DNA of 45,004 nt from Siccirubricoccus phaeus (GTDB lineage Bacteria > Pseudomonadota > Alphaproteobacteria > Acetobacterales > Acetobacteraceae): positions 1 to 45,004 of the forward strand of contig NZ_SRXO01000034.1 in the NCBI RefSeq assembly GCF_008360935.1, in the 5' to 3' direction. How positions within the stretch are numbered: the stretch's first letter is position 1; every line of letters begins with the position of its first letter. The notes beneath the pieces are model-generated. The model worked only from the letters and a program-made list of their open reading frames with translations, did not search any database and was not told where the DNA came from. This document shows, one piece after another, positions 15,377-23,887 of this stretch. A program made the position numbers and the translations under genes.

Positions 15377-15431
15377 GTAGAGCAGATTCACGCCTCCGGG
15401 CGATGCCGCCCTCCGGCGATCTGCTCTAGCC
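15377..15431. repeat. TAGAGC-type intergenic palindrome, copy 2
   Basis: This 55-bp element matches 132-186 at 54 positions (T in place of C in GATCTGCTCT). Unlike copy 1 its right arm is fully complementary to the left arm (AGAGCAGAT/ATCTGCTCT), so copy 1 is probably the degenerate one. It does not overlap a gene. Confidence 0.85.
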
Positions 15432-15611
15432 TTCCCAGGTGGTCGAGGAGACGAGGCCAGCCCCGATGCTTCCGGCAAGACGCCCCCCCTTTCCGCCTGC
15501 CCTGCCGCCTGCTGCACCCTGTGCCGTTCCGCCCGGGCCGAACCGGGTGCCGGGGGCGGCCGGCCATCTGCGGCGGCTTGCCCTGCCCGGCCGCCCGGGG
15601 CAGGTGCCGCC

Positions 15612-16394
15612 ATGCCATTGAACCTCTCCCTGGCCACCGCCCTGTTCGGCATCTCCACCGGCACCACCAGCACGGGCGATGCCACCTCCGCTTTGCTCGC
15701 CCTGAAGCAGGCCCAGACCGGTACGGCCGAAACCAAGGGCATCGAGGCGGAGAAGAAAGACCCCATCAGCATCACCGCGCTGAAGCAATTCGACAGCGCC
15801 TTGGCCAAGGCCAAGGATGTCAACACCGCGCTGAAGGATCCCCGCATCCTCAACGTGCTGCTGCCGGCCCTCGGCCTGGCCGACCAGGCCAGCTTTCCCG
15901 GCCTGGTGCAGAAAGCCCTCACCGCCGACCCCAATGACAGCAAGGGGCTGCTCGCCAGCCTGGACGGCCGGTTCAAGGCCGCGGCCCAGACCCTGGACCT
16001 GAGGAACAAGGGGCTGGACGGGCTGAAGGACCCCGCCACCGTCCAGAAGCTGAAGGACGGCTACCTGGAATACCAGTACAAGGCCGGGCTGGACGACACG
16101 AATCCCGGCTTCTCCGACGCGCTCTACTTCATCGAGAACGCCGGCGCGCAGACCGATGTGTACAACATCCTGGGCAATTCCGTGCTGCGGCGGGTGGTCA
16201 CCGGGGCGCTGGGCCTGCCGGACGCCATCGCGGTGCAGTCGGTGGAAGCCCAGGCCCGCGCCATCACCAGCCGGATGAAGCTGGACGATCTGCAGGACAG
16301 CCGGAAGGTGCAGCTCCTCGCCCAGCGCTATGTCATGGCCCGGGCCGACCAGAGCACCGCCGCCACCAACCCGCTGCTCTCGCTCCTCGCCTGA
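15612..16394 (+). CDS. DUF1217 domain-containing protein
   Basis: This 260-residue protein matches the DUF1217 pattern, with DPRILNVLLPALGLADQ in the first third and repeats of short helices (DSKGLLASLDGRFKAAAQTL; SDALYFIENAGAQTDVYNIL; YVMARADQST). DUF1217 proteins are often encoded in flagellar clusters of alphaproteobacteria and some were reported as flagellum-associated, but no flagellar gene is nearby, so that role is not supported by context. No signal peptide is seen. It ends with Leu/Ser-rich NPLLSLLA. Function unknown. Confidence 0.75.
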   Translation: MPLNLSLATALFGISTGTTSTGDATSALLALKQAQTGTAETKGIEAEKKDPISITALKQFDSALAKAKDVNTALKDPRILNVLLPALGLADQASFPGLVQKALTADPNDSKGLLASLDGRFKAAAQTLDLRNKGLDGLKDPATVQKLKDGYLEYQYKAGLDDTNPGFSDALYFIENAGAQTDVYNILGNSVLRRVVTGALGLPDAIAVQSVEAQARAITSRMKLDDLQDSRKVQLLAQRYVMARADQSTAATNPLLSLLA

Positions 16395-16423
16395 GGCTGC
16401 GGGACAGGCCCGGTCTGCCGCGC

Positions 16424-16706
16424 CGCCGCCGATCCGCTGCGGCGTGCGCGACCCGGAGTGCGGGAACATTTGTGCAGTGTCCGGTCGTCGACGCCCTCAC
16501 GCCCGATCCGCCACGCCGCGCCAATGCTGCCCGCCATGCCGGAGCCTCCGCACGGCGTCCGGTCCTCGAAGCCCGCACCATGCCCGATCCGCCGCGCAGC
16601 CCCGATGCCGCCCGCCGTACCGGAACCTCCGCGTCGTGTCCGGTTCTCGACGCCTTCGCCCCGCCCGATCCGCCGCGCTGGCCCCAACGCCGCCCGAACC
16701 CGCTTG
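16424..16706. repeat. Degenerate 78/81-bp tandem repeat before serC
   Basis: Units begin at 16479, 16557 and 16638 with GTCCGGTC/GTCCGGTT, so spacings are 78 and 81 bp. Each unit carries GTCCGGT.STCGA.GCC, then GCCCGATCCGCC.CGC, then GCCGGA.CCTCCG. A more eroded unit precedes (GCGGGAACATTTGTGCAG). Spacings are multiples of three and several frames stay open through the array, giving 26- to 27-residue peptide repeats, but no frame has a good start signal. The whole interval 16395-16789 otherwise contains only the serC leader. Confidence 0.75.
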
Positions 16707-16745
16707 ATTCCACCGCCGCGCCGGCCTAGCACCCTCCCCGGGCCA

Positions 16746-16789
16746 CGCCCCCCCACCGGGGCGCAATCGCTTCTGGAAGGGAGCACCAC
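16746..16789 (+). promoter_or_regulatory. Possible serC leader element (hairpin plus ribosome-binding site)
   Basis: CGCCCC (16746-16751) and GGGGCG (16758-16763) form a hairpin. It is followed by CAATCGCTTCTGGAAGG and GAGCACCAC, which contains the ribosome-binding site just before the serC ATG. Alphaproteobacterial serC genes are known to be preceded by a structured 'serC' RNA motif of unknown ligand, and this position fits. I cannot confirm the consensus by eye. Confidence 0.3.
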
Positions 16790-17968
16790 ATGGCGATCGC
16801 CACGAAGCCGGAACTGCGTCCGGCCAATCCCTGCTTTTCCTCGGGTCCCTGCGCCAAGCGTCCGGGCTGGACGCTGGAAGCCCTTTCGGGCGCGTTGCTC
16901 GGCCGCAGCCACCGGGCCAAGGAGCCGAAGGCGCGCCTCGCCGAGGTGATCGACCGCTCCCGGGCCGTCCTCGGCCTGCCCGCCGATTGGCGCCTCGGCA
17001 TCGTCCCCGCCTCCGACACCGGCGCCGTCGAGATGGCGCTGTGGTCGCTGCTCGGCGAGCGCGGCGTGGACATCCTCGCCTGGGAGAGCTTCTCCAAGGA
17101 ATGGGCGACGGATGTGACCAAGCAGCTCAGGCTGCCCGATGCCAAGGTGATCGCCGCGCCCTATGGCCAGCTTCCGGACCTCGCCGCCGCCGACTGGTCG
17201 CGCGACGTGGTCTTCGTCTGGAACGGCACCACCAGCGGCGTGCGCATCCCGAACGCCGCCGCCATTCCCGCCGACCATGCCGGCCTTGCCATCTGCGACG
17301 CCACCAGCGCCGCCTTCGCCATGCACCTGCCCTGGGACCGGCTGGATGTGGTCACCTGGTCCTGGCAGAAGGTGCTGGGCGGCGAGGCGGCGCATGGCAT
17401 GCTCGCCCTCTCCCCGCGCGCCGTGATGCGGCTGGAAAGCTTCACCCCCGACCGCCCGCTGCCAAAAATTTTCCGCATAACCAAGGGCGGCAAGCTGAAC
17501 GAGGGCATCTTCAAGGGCGAGACGATCAACACCCCCTCCATGCTCTGCGTCGAGGATGCGCTGGACGGCCTCCGCTGGGCCGAGAGCATCGGCGGGCTGG
17601 CGGCGCTGATCGCCCGCTCCGAGAGCAACCTCGCCGCCATCGCCTTCTGGGTGGCGAAGACGCCCTGGGTGGAATTCCTGGCCGAGGTGCCGGAGACCCG
17701 CTCCTGCACCTCCATCTGCCTGAAGATCGTGGCGCCCTGGTTCCAGGCGCTGCCGGCGGAAGGCCAGGCGGCGGTGGCGAAGCAGCTTGCCTCGCTGCTG
17801 GAGAAGGAGGGCGTGGCGCTGGATATCGCCGCCTATCGCGACGCACCCCCGGGGCTGCGCATCTGGGGCGGCGCCACGGTGGAAACGCGTGACATCGAGG
17901 CGCTGCTCCCCTGGCTGGACTGGGCCTTCACCCAGGTCGCCGCCGCCCATGGCAAGGCCGCCGCCTGA
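16790..17968 (+). CDS. serC: Phosphoserine aminotransferase
   Basis: This 392-residue PLP enzyme of the long alphaproteobacterial SerC type makes 3-phosphoserine from 3-phosphohydroxypyruvate and glutamate. Visible features are [15 protein letters not shown] near the N-terminus, GRSHR (38-42), [12 protein letters not shown] (143-154) and the Schiff-base Lys194 in [13 protein letters not shown]. The gene overlaps serA by one base (TGATG), so the first two enzymes of serine synthesis are translated together. A hairpin leader precedes it. The assignment is secure. Confidence 0.96.
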   Translation: MAIATKPELRPANPCFSSGPCAKRPGWTLEALSGALLGRSHRAKEPKARLAEVIDRSRAVLGLPADWRLGIVPASDTGAVEMALWSLLGERGVDILAWESFSKEWATDVTKQLRLPDAKVIAAPYGQLPDLAAADWSRDVVFVWNGTTSGVRIPNAAAIPADHAGLAICDATSAAFAMHLPWDRLDVVTWSWQKVLGGEAAHGMLALSPRAVMRLESFTPDRPLPKIFRITKGGKLNEGIFKGETINTPSMLCVEDALDGLRWAESIGGLAALIARSESNLAAIAFWVAKTPWVEFLAEVPETRSCTSICLKIVAPWFQALPAEGQAAVAKQLASLLEKEGVALDIAAYRDAPPGLRIWGGATVETRDIEALLPWLDWAFTQVAAAHGKAAA

Positions 17969-19554
17969 TGCCGCGCGTTCTCATCTCCGACAAGCTCTCC
18001 CCCGCGGCCATCGAGATCTTCCAGCAGCGCGGGATCGAGACGGTGTTCAGGCCGGGCCTTGCCCCGGCCGAGCTGCGCGCCATCATCGGCGAATTCGACG
18101 GGCTGGCGGTGCGCAGCGCCACCAAGGTGACGCGGGAGCTGCTGGACGCGGCGCCGCGGCTGAAGGTGGTGGGTCGCGCCGGCATCGGCGTCGACAATGT
18201 GGACGTGACGAGCGCCACCGCCCGCGGCGTGGTGGTGATGAACACCCCCTATGGCAACGCCATCACCACCGCCGAGCACGCCATTGCGATGATGTTCGCG
18301 CTCGCCCGGCAGATCCCGGAGGCGAGCGCCAGCACCAAGGCCGGACGCTGGGAGAAGAACCGCTTCATGGGTGTCGAGCTGTTCGGCAAGACGCTCGGCC
18401 TGATCGGTTGCGGCAATATCGGCTCCATCGTCGCCGACCGGGCGATCGGCCTGCATATGAAGGTCGTCGCCTTCGACCCCTTCCTCTCCGATTCCCGCGC
18501 CCTGGAGCTGGGGGTGGAGAAGCTGGAGCTGAATGCCCTGCTGGAGCGCGCGGATTTCGTCACGCTGCACGCGCCGCTGACCGAGCAGACGCGCAACATC
18601 CTCAGCCGCGAGAACCTGGCCAGGTTGAAGAAGGGCGCGCGGCTGATCAATTGCGCCCGCGGCGGGCTGGTGGATGAAGCGGCGCTCTACGATGCGCTGA
18701 AATCCGGCCACCTGGCCGGTGCGGCGCTCGACGTGTTCGAGGTGGAGCCGGCGGTGGACAGCCCGCTCTTCACCCTGGAGAACGTCGTCTGCACGCCGCA
18801 TCTCGGCGCCGCGACGGCCGAGGCGCAGGAGAATGTGGCGCTGCAGGTGGCGGACCAGATGGCCGACTACCTGCTCTCCGGCGCCGTCTCCAACGCCATC
18901 AACATGCCGAGCGTGACCGCCGAGGAGGCGCCGCGCCTCAAGCCCTATATGGAATTGGCGCGGCTGCTGGGCGGCATGGCCGGGCAGCTCACCCAGGCGC
19001 AGGATGGCGCGCTGAAGGCCATCCGCGTGGAGTATGAGGGCGCGGTGGCGGAGCTGAACCGCCGGCCGCTGACCGCCGCCGCGTTGGCCGGCGTGCTGGG
19101 GCCGATGCTCGGCGCCGTCAACATGGTGAACGCGCCGGTGGTGGCGAAGGAACGCGGCATCGCCGTCGCCGAGACGGTGCATGAAAGGCGCGGCGACTAC
19201 GCCTCCCTGCTGCGCGTCACCGTGGTGACGGACCGCTATGAGCGCAGCGTGGCCGGCACGCTGGTGGGCGACGCCAAGCCGCGGCTGGTGGAGATCAAGG
19301 GCATTGCGGTGGAGGCGGATTTCGCGCCGCACATGCTCTACGTCACCAACCAGGACAAGCCGGGCTTCATCGGCCGCTTCGGCATGGTGCTGGCGAATGC
19401 CGGCATCAACATCGCCACCTTCCATCTCGGCCGCGCCGCGCCGGGGGGCGATGCGATCTGCCTGGTGGCGCTGGACGGGCCGATGCCGGAGCCGGTGCTG
19501 GCCGAGGTGCGGGCGCTGCCCCTGGTGATGCAGGCGGTGCCGCTGGGGTTCTGA
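17968..19554 (+). CDS. serA: D-3-phosphoglycerate dehydrogenase
   Basis: SerA oxidises 3-phosphoglycerate with NAD, the committed step of serine synthesis. At 528 residues it is the long form, with a catalytic and NAD core, an allosteric-substrate-binding domain (about 320-450) and a C-terminal ACT domain (about 455-528: [20 protein letters not shown]). Core residues are [11 protein letters not shown] (69-79), GCGNIG (147-152), Arg231 in CARGG, Glu260 and His278 in TPHLG. The ACT domain suggests feedback control by serine, as known for this class. Its start overlaps the serC stop. Confidence 0.97.
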   Translation: MPRVLISDKLSPAAIEIFQQRGIETVFRPGLAPAELRAIIGEFDGLAVRSATKVTRELLDAAPRLKVVGRAGIGVDNVDVTSATARGVVVMNTPYGNAITTAEHAIAMMFALARQIPEASASTKAGRWEKNRFMGVELFGKTLGLIGCGNIGSIVADRAIGLHMKVVAFDPFLSDSRALELGVEKLELNALLERADFVTLHAPLTEQTRNILSRENLARLKKGARLINCARGGLVDEAALYDALKSGHLAGAALDVFEVEPAVDSPLFTLENVVCTPHLGAATAEAQENVALQVADQMADYLLSGAVSNAINMPSVTAEEAPRLKPYMELARLLGGMAGQLTQAQDGALKAIRVEYEGAVAELNRRPLTAAALAGVLGPMLGAVNMVNAPVVAKERGIAVAETVHERRGDYASLLRVTVVTDRYERSVAGTLVGDAKPRLVEIKGIAVEADFAPHMLYVTNQDKPGFIGRFGMVLANAGINIATFHLGRAAPGGDAICLVALDGPMPEPVLAEVRALPLVMQAVPLGF

Positions 19555-19591
19555 GCCGCCCCTTGCCCGGCCTCCCCTGACGCGTAAGCTG

Positions 19592-19615
19592 CCCCCCGGA
19601 CAATGAACCGGGGGG
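19592..19615 (+). promoter_or_regulatory. Hairpin covering the ribosome-binding site of the second Bug gene
   Basis: CCCCCCGG (19592-19599) pairs with CCGGGGGG (19608-19615) around an 8-nt loop. The 3' arm is the Shine-Dalgarno sequence (GGGGGGAAG) of the gene starting at 19622. It could be the serA terminator, a translational control hairpin, or both; no T-run follows. Confidence 0.4.
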
Positions 19616-19621
19616 AAGCGC

Positions 19622-20587
19622 ATGCAGCGACGCATGCTGGGGGCGGCGGCGGCAGGCCTGCTGCTGCCGCGCGGGCTCAGGGCGCAGGCCCTGGGCGGCG
19701 GGCGGACGATGCGGATCATCGTGCCCTATGCGCCGGGCGGCGCGACCGATTCCCTCTCGCGCTTCCTGGCGCCGCGGCTCAGCCGGCTGCTCGACCTGAA
19801 CGTGGTGGTGGAGAACCGCGCCGGCGGCAACAGCATCGTCGGCACCGAGGCGGCGCTGCGCGCGGCACCGGACGGGCTGACCCTGGCGATGATCGACCTC
19901 GCCTTCGTGGTGAACCCGGCCATGTATGCCAGCCTGCCCTACGACACCCGGCGCGACGTCGCGCCGGTGGGGCTGGTGGCCAGCGCGGCGCAGGTGCTGC
20001 TGCTGCATCCGGAGGTGCCGGCCCGCAGCCTGGCGGAGCTGGTGGCGCTGGCCAAGGCGAAGCCGGGCCAGCTCTCCTTCGGCTCGGCCGGGGCCGGGAC
20101 GGCGCTGCGCATCGCCGGCGAGCAATTCCGCATGGCCGCCGGCATCGACATCCTGCATGTCCCCTATCGCGGCGGCGGCGAGGCGCAGGCGGCGATCCTC
20201 GCCGGCGATCTCAGCATGACCTTCTCCGGCGAGGCGCAGTCCAAGGTGCTCTCGGACTCCGGCCGCGTCCGGCCGCTCGCCATCACCGGCCCGCGCCGCG
20301 GCCGCCGCATGCCGGAGGTACCGAGCTTCGCCGAGGCGGGCTATCCGGAGGTGGATGTCGTCACCATCAACGGGCTGATCGCGCCGGCCCGCACCCCGCC
20401 CGCCGTGGTGCAGCAGATCAACGCCGCGGTGGTGCAGGCGCTGCGGGAGCAGGAGCTGGAGCAGCGCCTGCTGGAGCTCGGCTTCGAGATCGCCGCCAGC
20501 ACGCCGGAGGAATTCGCCGCCTGGATCGGGCAGCAATTGCCGAAATGGGATTCGCTGGTTCGCCGCGCCGGCATCCGGCCCGAGTGA
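19622..20587 (+). CDS. Bug-family (TctC-like) periplasmic solute-binding protein
   Basis: This 321-residue Bug/TctC receptor has a signal peptide over about 1-23 (MQRRMLGAAAAGLLLPRGL, then RAQA). The family pattern follows: MRIIVPYAPGGATDSLSRFL, VVVENRAGGNSIVGTEA, PDGLTLAM, LSFGSAGAGTALRIAGE, HVPYRGGGEAQAAI. It lies 10 bp before an enolase-superfamily gene and is probably co-transcribed with it, so its ligand may be that enzyme's acid-sugar or carboxylate substrate (inference). No membrane components are nearby. Its ribosome-binding site is inside a GC hairpin. Confidence 0.92.
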   Translation: MQRRMLGAAAAGLLLPRGLRAQALGGGRTMRIIVPYAPGGATDSLSRFLAPRLSRLLDLNVVVENRAGGNSIVGTEAALRAAPDGLTLAMIDLAFVVNPAMYASLPYDTRRDVAPVGLVASAAQVLLLHPEVPARSLAELVALAKAKPGQLSFGSAGAGTALRIAGEQFRMAAGIDILHVPYRGGGEAQAAILAGDLSMTFSGEAQSKVLSDSGRVRPLAITGPRRGRRMPEVPSFAEAGYPEVDVVTINGLIAPARTPPAVVQQINAAVVQALREQELEQRLLELGFEIAASTPEEFAAWIGQQLPKWDSLVRRAGIRPE

Positions 20588-20597
20588 GAGGTTCCCC

Positions 20598-21692
20598 ATG
20601 ACGATCAAGTCGGTCACCGCCCTGCCGCTCGCCCTGCCCCTGCTGCCCGGCAGTTCCCGCCCCAACTTCGCCGGCCGCCTGCTGGACGAGGCGCGGATGA
20701 TCCTGGTGCGGGTGGAAACCGCGGATGGCGTGGTGGGCTGGGGCGAGACCTTCAGCCACCTCGCCTGGCAGCCGGCGCATGCCGCGCTGCGGGAGGTGGT
20801 CGGGCCGCTGGCGGTGGGGCGGGAGGAGGGCGACATCGCCGCGCTCTCGCTGGAATTGCAGCGCATCCTGCACCTCTTCGGCCGCAGCGGGGCGATGCTC
20901 TATGCGCTGTCCGGGCTGGAGATCGCGCTGTGGGATATCGCCGGCAAGCGCGCCGGCAAGCCGATCACCGAGCTGCTCGGCGGCGCGCGGCGGCGGACCC
21001 TGCCCGCCTATGCCAGCCTGCCGCGCTATGGCGACCCGGCGACCGTCGCCCGCTACGCGGCGGAGGCGGCAGCGCGCGGCTATGGCTCGGTGAAGCTGCA
21101 TGAGATCGGGGAACCGCAGGTCGCCGCTGCCCGCGCCGCGGTGGGGCCGGAGGTGGCGCTGATGATGGACACCAACTGCCCCTGGACGGTGGACCAGGCG
21201 CTGGCGGTGGCGGAGCAGGTGCGGGGGCAGAAGCTGCTCTGGCTGGAGGAGCCGGTCTGGCCGCCGGAGGACCGGGACGGGCTGGCCGCGGTGCGGGCCA
21301 AGGCCGGCATCGCCATCGCCGCCGGCGAGAACGCCGCGAGCCCCGAGGAATGCATCGCCATGATGGCGGCGGGCGCGGTGGACTACATCCAGCCCAGCGT
21401 CACCAAGATCGGCGGCATCGGCGCCTGGATGCGGGTGGCGCGGGAGGCCGAGGCGCGCGGCATCGGCGTGATGCCGCACTGTCCCTATTTCGGCGCGGGC
21501 TTCGTCGCCACGCTGCACATGGTGGCGGCCCTCAAGGGGGAGAGCCTGGTGGAGGCCATGTATTACGACCTGGCCGCCAGCCCCTTCGCCGCCTGGATCC
21601 AACCGCAGCGCGGCAGCTTCACCCTGCCGGAAGGGCCGGGCCTCGGCTGCGAGCCGGACCCGGAGGTGTTGCGCCGCTACGCCGCCGGGTGA
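20598..21692 (+). CDS. Mandelate racemase/muconate lactonizing enzyme family protein (enolase superfamily)
   Basis: This 364-residue TIM-barrel enzyme has an N-terminal capping domain. The Mg2+ ligands expected of the superfamily are present: Asp191 (MMDTN), Glu217 (WLEEP) and Glu244 (AGEN). Lys166 and His294 (MPHCP) could be acid/base residues. Two positions are unusual: the second-strand motif is K-L-H rather than KxK, and the sixth-strand site where mandelate-racemase types have Asp and muconate types Lys appears to be Ser267 (IQPSVTKIGG). Reaction unknown; an acid-sugar dehydratase or racemase is plausible. GAGAGG precedes the start. Confidence 0.85.
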   Translation: MTIKSVTALPLALPLLPGSSRPNFAGRLLDEARMILVRVETADGVVGWGETFSHLAWQPAHAALREVVGPLAVGREEGDIAALSLELQRILHLFGRSGAMLYALSGLEIALWDIAGKRAGKPITELLGGARRRTLPAYASLPRYGDPATVARYAAEAAARGYGSVKLHEIGEPQVAAARAAVGPEVALMMDTNCPWTVDQALAVAEQVRGQKLLWLEEPVWPPEDRDGLAAVRAKAGIAIAAGENAASPEECIAMMAAGAVDYIQPSVTKIGGIGAWMRVAREAEARGIGVMPHCPYFGAGFVATLHMVAALKGESLVEAMYYDLAASPFAAWIQPQRGSFTLPEGPGLGCEPDPEVLRRYAAG

Positions 21693-21723
21693 AGCGCCGG
21701 CGGCGCTGCCCGCCACCGGCCGT

Positions 21724-22941
21724 TCAGACCAGCGGGCAGCCCCCCTCCGCCATCGGCCGGAAGGCCTGCTCGCCCGGCACGGTCCGCAGCACCTTGTAGT
21801 AGTCCCAGGGGCCCTTGCTCTCGGCCGGCGCCTTCACCTCCAGCAGGTAGGCGGGGTGCAGCTTGCGGCCATCGGCGCGGATGGTGCCCGGGCCGAAGGC
21901 GTCGTCATCGCAGGGCATCGCCTTCATGCGAGCGACCGCCGCGGCGCCGCTCGCCTTGGCCGCGGCGATGCCCATATCGGCCACCGCCTTCAGGTAGTGC
22001 AGCGTCACGCCGTAGCAGCCGGCCTGCACCATGGTCGGCGGCGGGGCGTTGAAATTCTGGCGCAGGCGCTGGGTCAGCGCGCGGGTGCGGTCATTCACGT
22101 CCCAGTAGAAGCTCTCCGAGCAGACCAGCCCCTTGGCGGTCTCGAGACCCATGGAATGGACCTCCGAGATGAACAGGATCAGCGCCGCCAGCCGCTGCCC
22201 GCGCCGCTGCAGGCCGAACTCCGCCGCCTGCTTCACCGCATTCGCCATGTCGGTGCCGCCGAAGGCCAGGCCGATGACCTTGGCGCGGCTCGCCTGCGCC
22301 CGCAGCAGGAAGGCGGAGAAATCGGTGGTGCCGGGGAAGGGAAAGCGCGCATTGCCCAGCACGCGGCCGCCCTCGGCGGCGATGATCCGGCCGCCCTCCA
22401 CCTCCATGGAATGGCCGAAGGCGTAATCGGCGGTGACGAAGAACCAGCTATCGCCGCCTTCCCGCACCACCGCCCGCGCCGTGGAATTGGCGAGCATCCA
22501 GGTGTCGTAGGTCCATTGCACCGTGTTCGGGCTGCATTGCGCGCCGGTGAGTTCCGAGGTGCCGGGCGCCGAGGCGAGGAAGACCTTGTTCTTCTCCCGC
22601 ACCACGCCGTTGACGGCGAGGGCGGCGCTGCTCGCCGGCACGTCGATCAGCGCGTCGATGCCGTCGCGGTCCAGCCATTGCCGGGCGATGTTGGTGGCGA
22701 GGTCCGGCTTGTTCTGGTGGTCGGCGGCGACGATTTCCACCTTCAGGCCGAGCGGCGCGGCGTCCTGCACCGCCTGGCGCACCGCCAGCACCGAATTCGG
22801 TCCGGAGAGATCGGCGAAGGCGCCGCTCATGTCGGAGATCACGCCGAGCCGGAGAGTCTGTTGCGCCTGGGCGCGGCTCGCGCGCGGCAGAGCACCGAAG
22901 GCGGCGCCGCCCAGCAGCAGGGCGCGTCGTTCGAGTATCAT
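21724..22941 (-). CDS. ABC-type branched-chain amino acid-like substrate-binding protein
   Basis: This 405-residue periplasmic binding protein is of the Leu/Ile/Val (type I fold) family. The start at 22941 opens a signal peptide (MILERRALLLGGAAFGALP…AQAQ). Family segments are LRLGVISDMSGAFADLSGPN, AADHQNKPDLATNIARQWLD, WFFVTADYAFGHSMEVEG and PGTTDFSAFLLRAQASRAKV. No permease or ATPase genes are next to it, so it is an orphan in this window. The ligand is unknown. It is convergent with the enolase-superfamily gene. Confidence 0.88.
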   Translation of the reverse strand: MILERRALLLGGAAFGALPRASRAQAQQTLRLGVISDMSGAFADLSGPNSVLAVRQAVQDAAPLGLKVEIVAADHQNKPDLATNIARQWLDRDGIDALIDVPASSAALAVNGVVREKNKVFLASAPGTSELTGAQCSPNTVQWTYDTWMLANSTARAVVREGGDSWFFVTADYAFGHSMEVEGGRIIAAEGGRVLGNARFPFPGTTDFSAFLLRAQASRAKVIGLAFGGTDMANAVKQAAEFGLQRRGQRLAALILFISEVHSMGLETAKGLVCSESFYWDVNDRTRALTQRLRQNFNAPPPTMVQAGCYGVTLHYLKAVADMGIAAAKASGAAAVARMKAMPCDDDAFGPGTIRADGRKLHPAYLLEVKAPAESKGPWDYYKVLRTVPGEQAFRPMAEGGCPLV

Positions 22942-23082
22942 GGATCGTCTTCCCCGGCGGCACGGCGAGCCGAGGCGCCGCGGCCGCCGCGGGGCGCCAT
23001 CGGCCAAGGGGCGGGTGACCGGTCACGTCGCCGCGGGATGGTTGCACGAACCCTCCCGCGGCTGGTCAGCCTCCCGGCGCGG

Positions 23083-23505
23083 TCAGGCCTTGGCGGCGGG
23101 CGGGTCGCAGGGCGTCGTCGCCATGTCGCCCGGGATCGAGAGCTCGAGGATCTCGACATCGTCCGAGGTAGCGATTTCGTTGTGCTTCATGCCGCCGGGA
23201 ATGAGGATGGCGTCGCCGGCCTCGCTGCGGGTCCGCGTGCCGTCCTCGAATTCCAGCTCGACCCAGCCCTTCAGCACGTAGACGAATTGCGCCTCGCATT
23301 GGTGGGTGTGCCAGCCGGTGGGCTCGGTCATGCCGGTGATGGCTTCCATCACCTGGGCGCGCAGCTTGCCTTGCGTCGCCGCCTGCACGCCGAGGTCGCG
23401 GTAGCGGAAGAATTTCCGCCGCCCCTTCACGAAGGGCTGCTCCGCCTTCTTCGCCACAGTGAGCTTGATTTCCGGACGCGAGGCGCCCGCTACGCTGCCA
23501 TCCAT
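23083..23505 (-). CDS. Cupin-domain protein
   Basis: This 140-residue single-domain cupin has the first cupin motif GWHTHQCEAQFVYVLKG, giving two His and a Glu-type ligand set, and a second motif with GDAILIPGGMKHNEI and a His. A single divalent metal site is therefore likely. Small cupins of this kind act as isomerases, dioxygenases or sensors; none can be chosen here. It follows the flanking minus-strand genes in direction but is separated from them by larger gaps. Confidence 0.83.
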   Translation of the reverse strand: MDGSVAGASRPEIKLTVAKKAEQPFVKGRRKFFRYRDLGVQAATQGKLRAQVMEAITGMTEPTGWHTHQCEAQFVYVLKGWVELEFEDGTRTRSEAGDAILIPGGMKHNEIATSDDVEILELSIPGDMATTPCDPPAAKA

Positions 23506-23887
23506 GGATGCTCCTCCATCGGTGTCTTGCGCACCTGGCAGCAGGCTACACCCGCGGGCCGGCCCGGCAAATGGTTTCCCGGCCGGCGGCCGGGCGGGGT
23601 CCCAGCGGGGGCGGGTCGGCCAAGGGGGGCCGGGTCGGCAAGATCAACCTGGAGGAGATCGCCCCGGGGCGGGATCGCGCGGCGGTGGCGATGCGCCCCC
23701 TTGGACAGGGCGCCGGAGGCGTTGGACCCCGACCTTCCTGGGCCGGCGCTGCACGGCCCAGGCGTGCCGCACGCCCAGGCTGATCGCCCGCACCCTGTCC
23801 TTCGCTGGATAGCCTGCGCTGGATAGCCTGCGGCCCCGCTTGTCCCCTCCCTTCGCCGGGAAGCCTGCGAACCCAGCGGGCAGGAGA
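23506..23887. other. 382-bp intergenic region, no gene recognised
   Basis: I see no supported coding sequence. There is an exact 14-bp tandem duplication, CGCTGGATAGCCTG at 23803-23816 and 23817-23830, with a third, diverged unit near 23853. A short hairpin GGGCCG...CGGCCC lies near 23740-23760. The promoter of the cupin gene should lie at the left end. Confidence 0.5.

Larger units (their letters stand above)
15302..15611. other. 310-bp gap with two palindromic repeats
   Basis: The region holds the two palindromes annotated at 15323-15366 and 15377-15431, then about 180 bp of GC-rich sequence without a recognisable gene or site ahead of the DUF1217 gene. The ribosome-binding region before that start (GGGGCAGGTGCCGCC) is weak. 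Confidence 0.6.

Noticed and set aside
16458-16949. A plus-strand frame with 26-27 residue repeats (VRSS.P.....PIRRAAPM pattern) across the tandem repeat
   Set aside because: It has no ribosome-binding site, runs into serC in the wrong frame, and other frames are equally open, so the openness comes from GC-rich composition.
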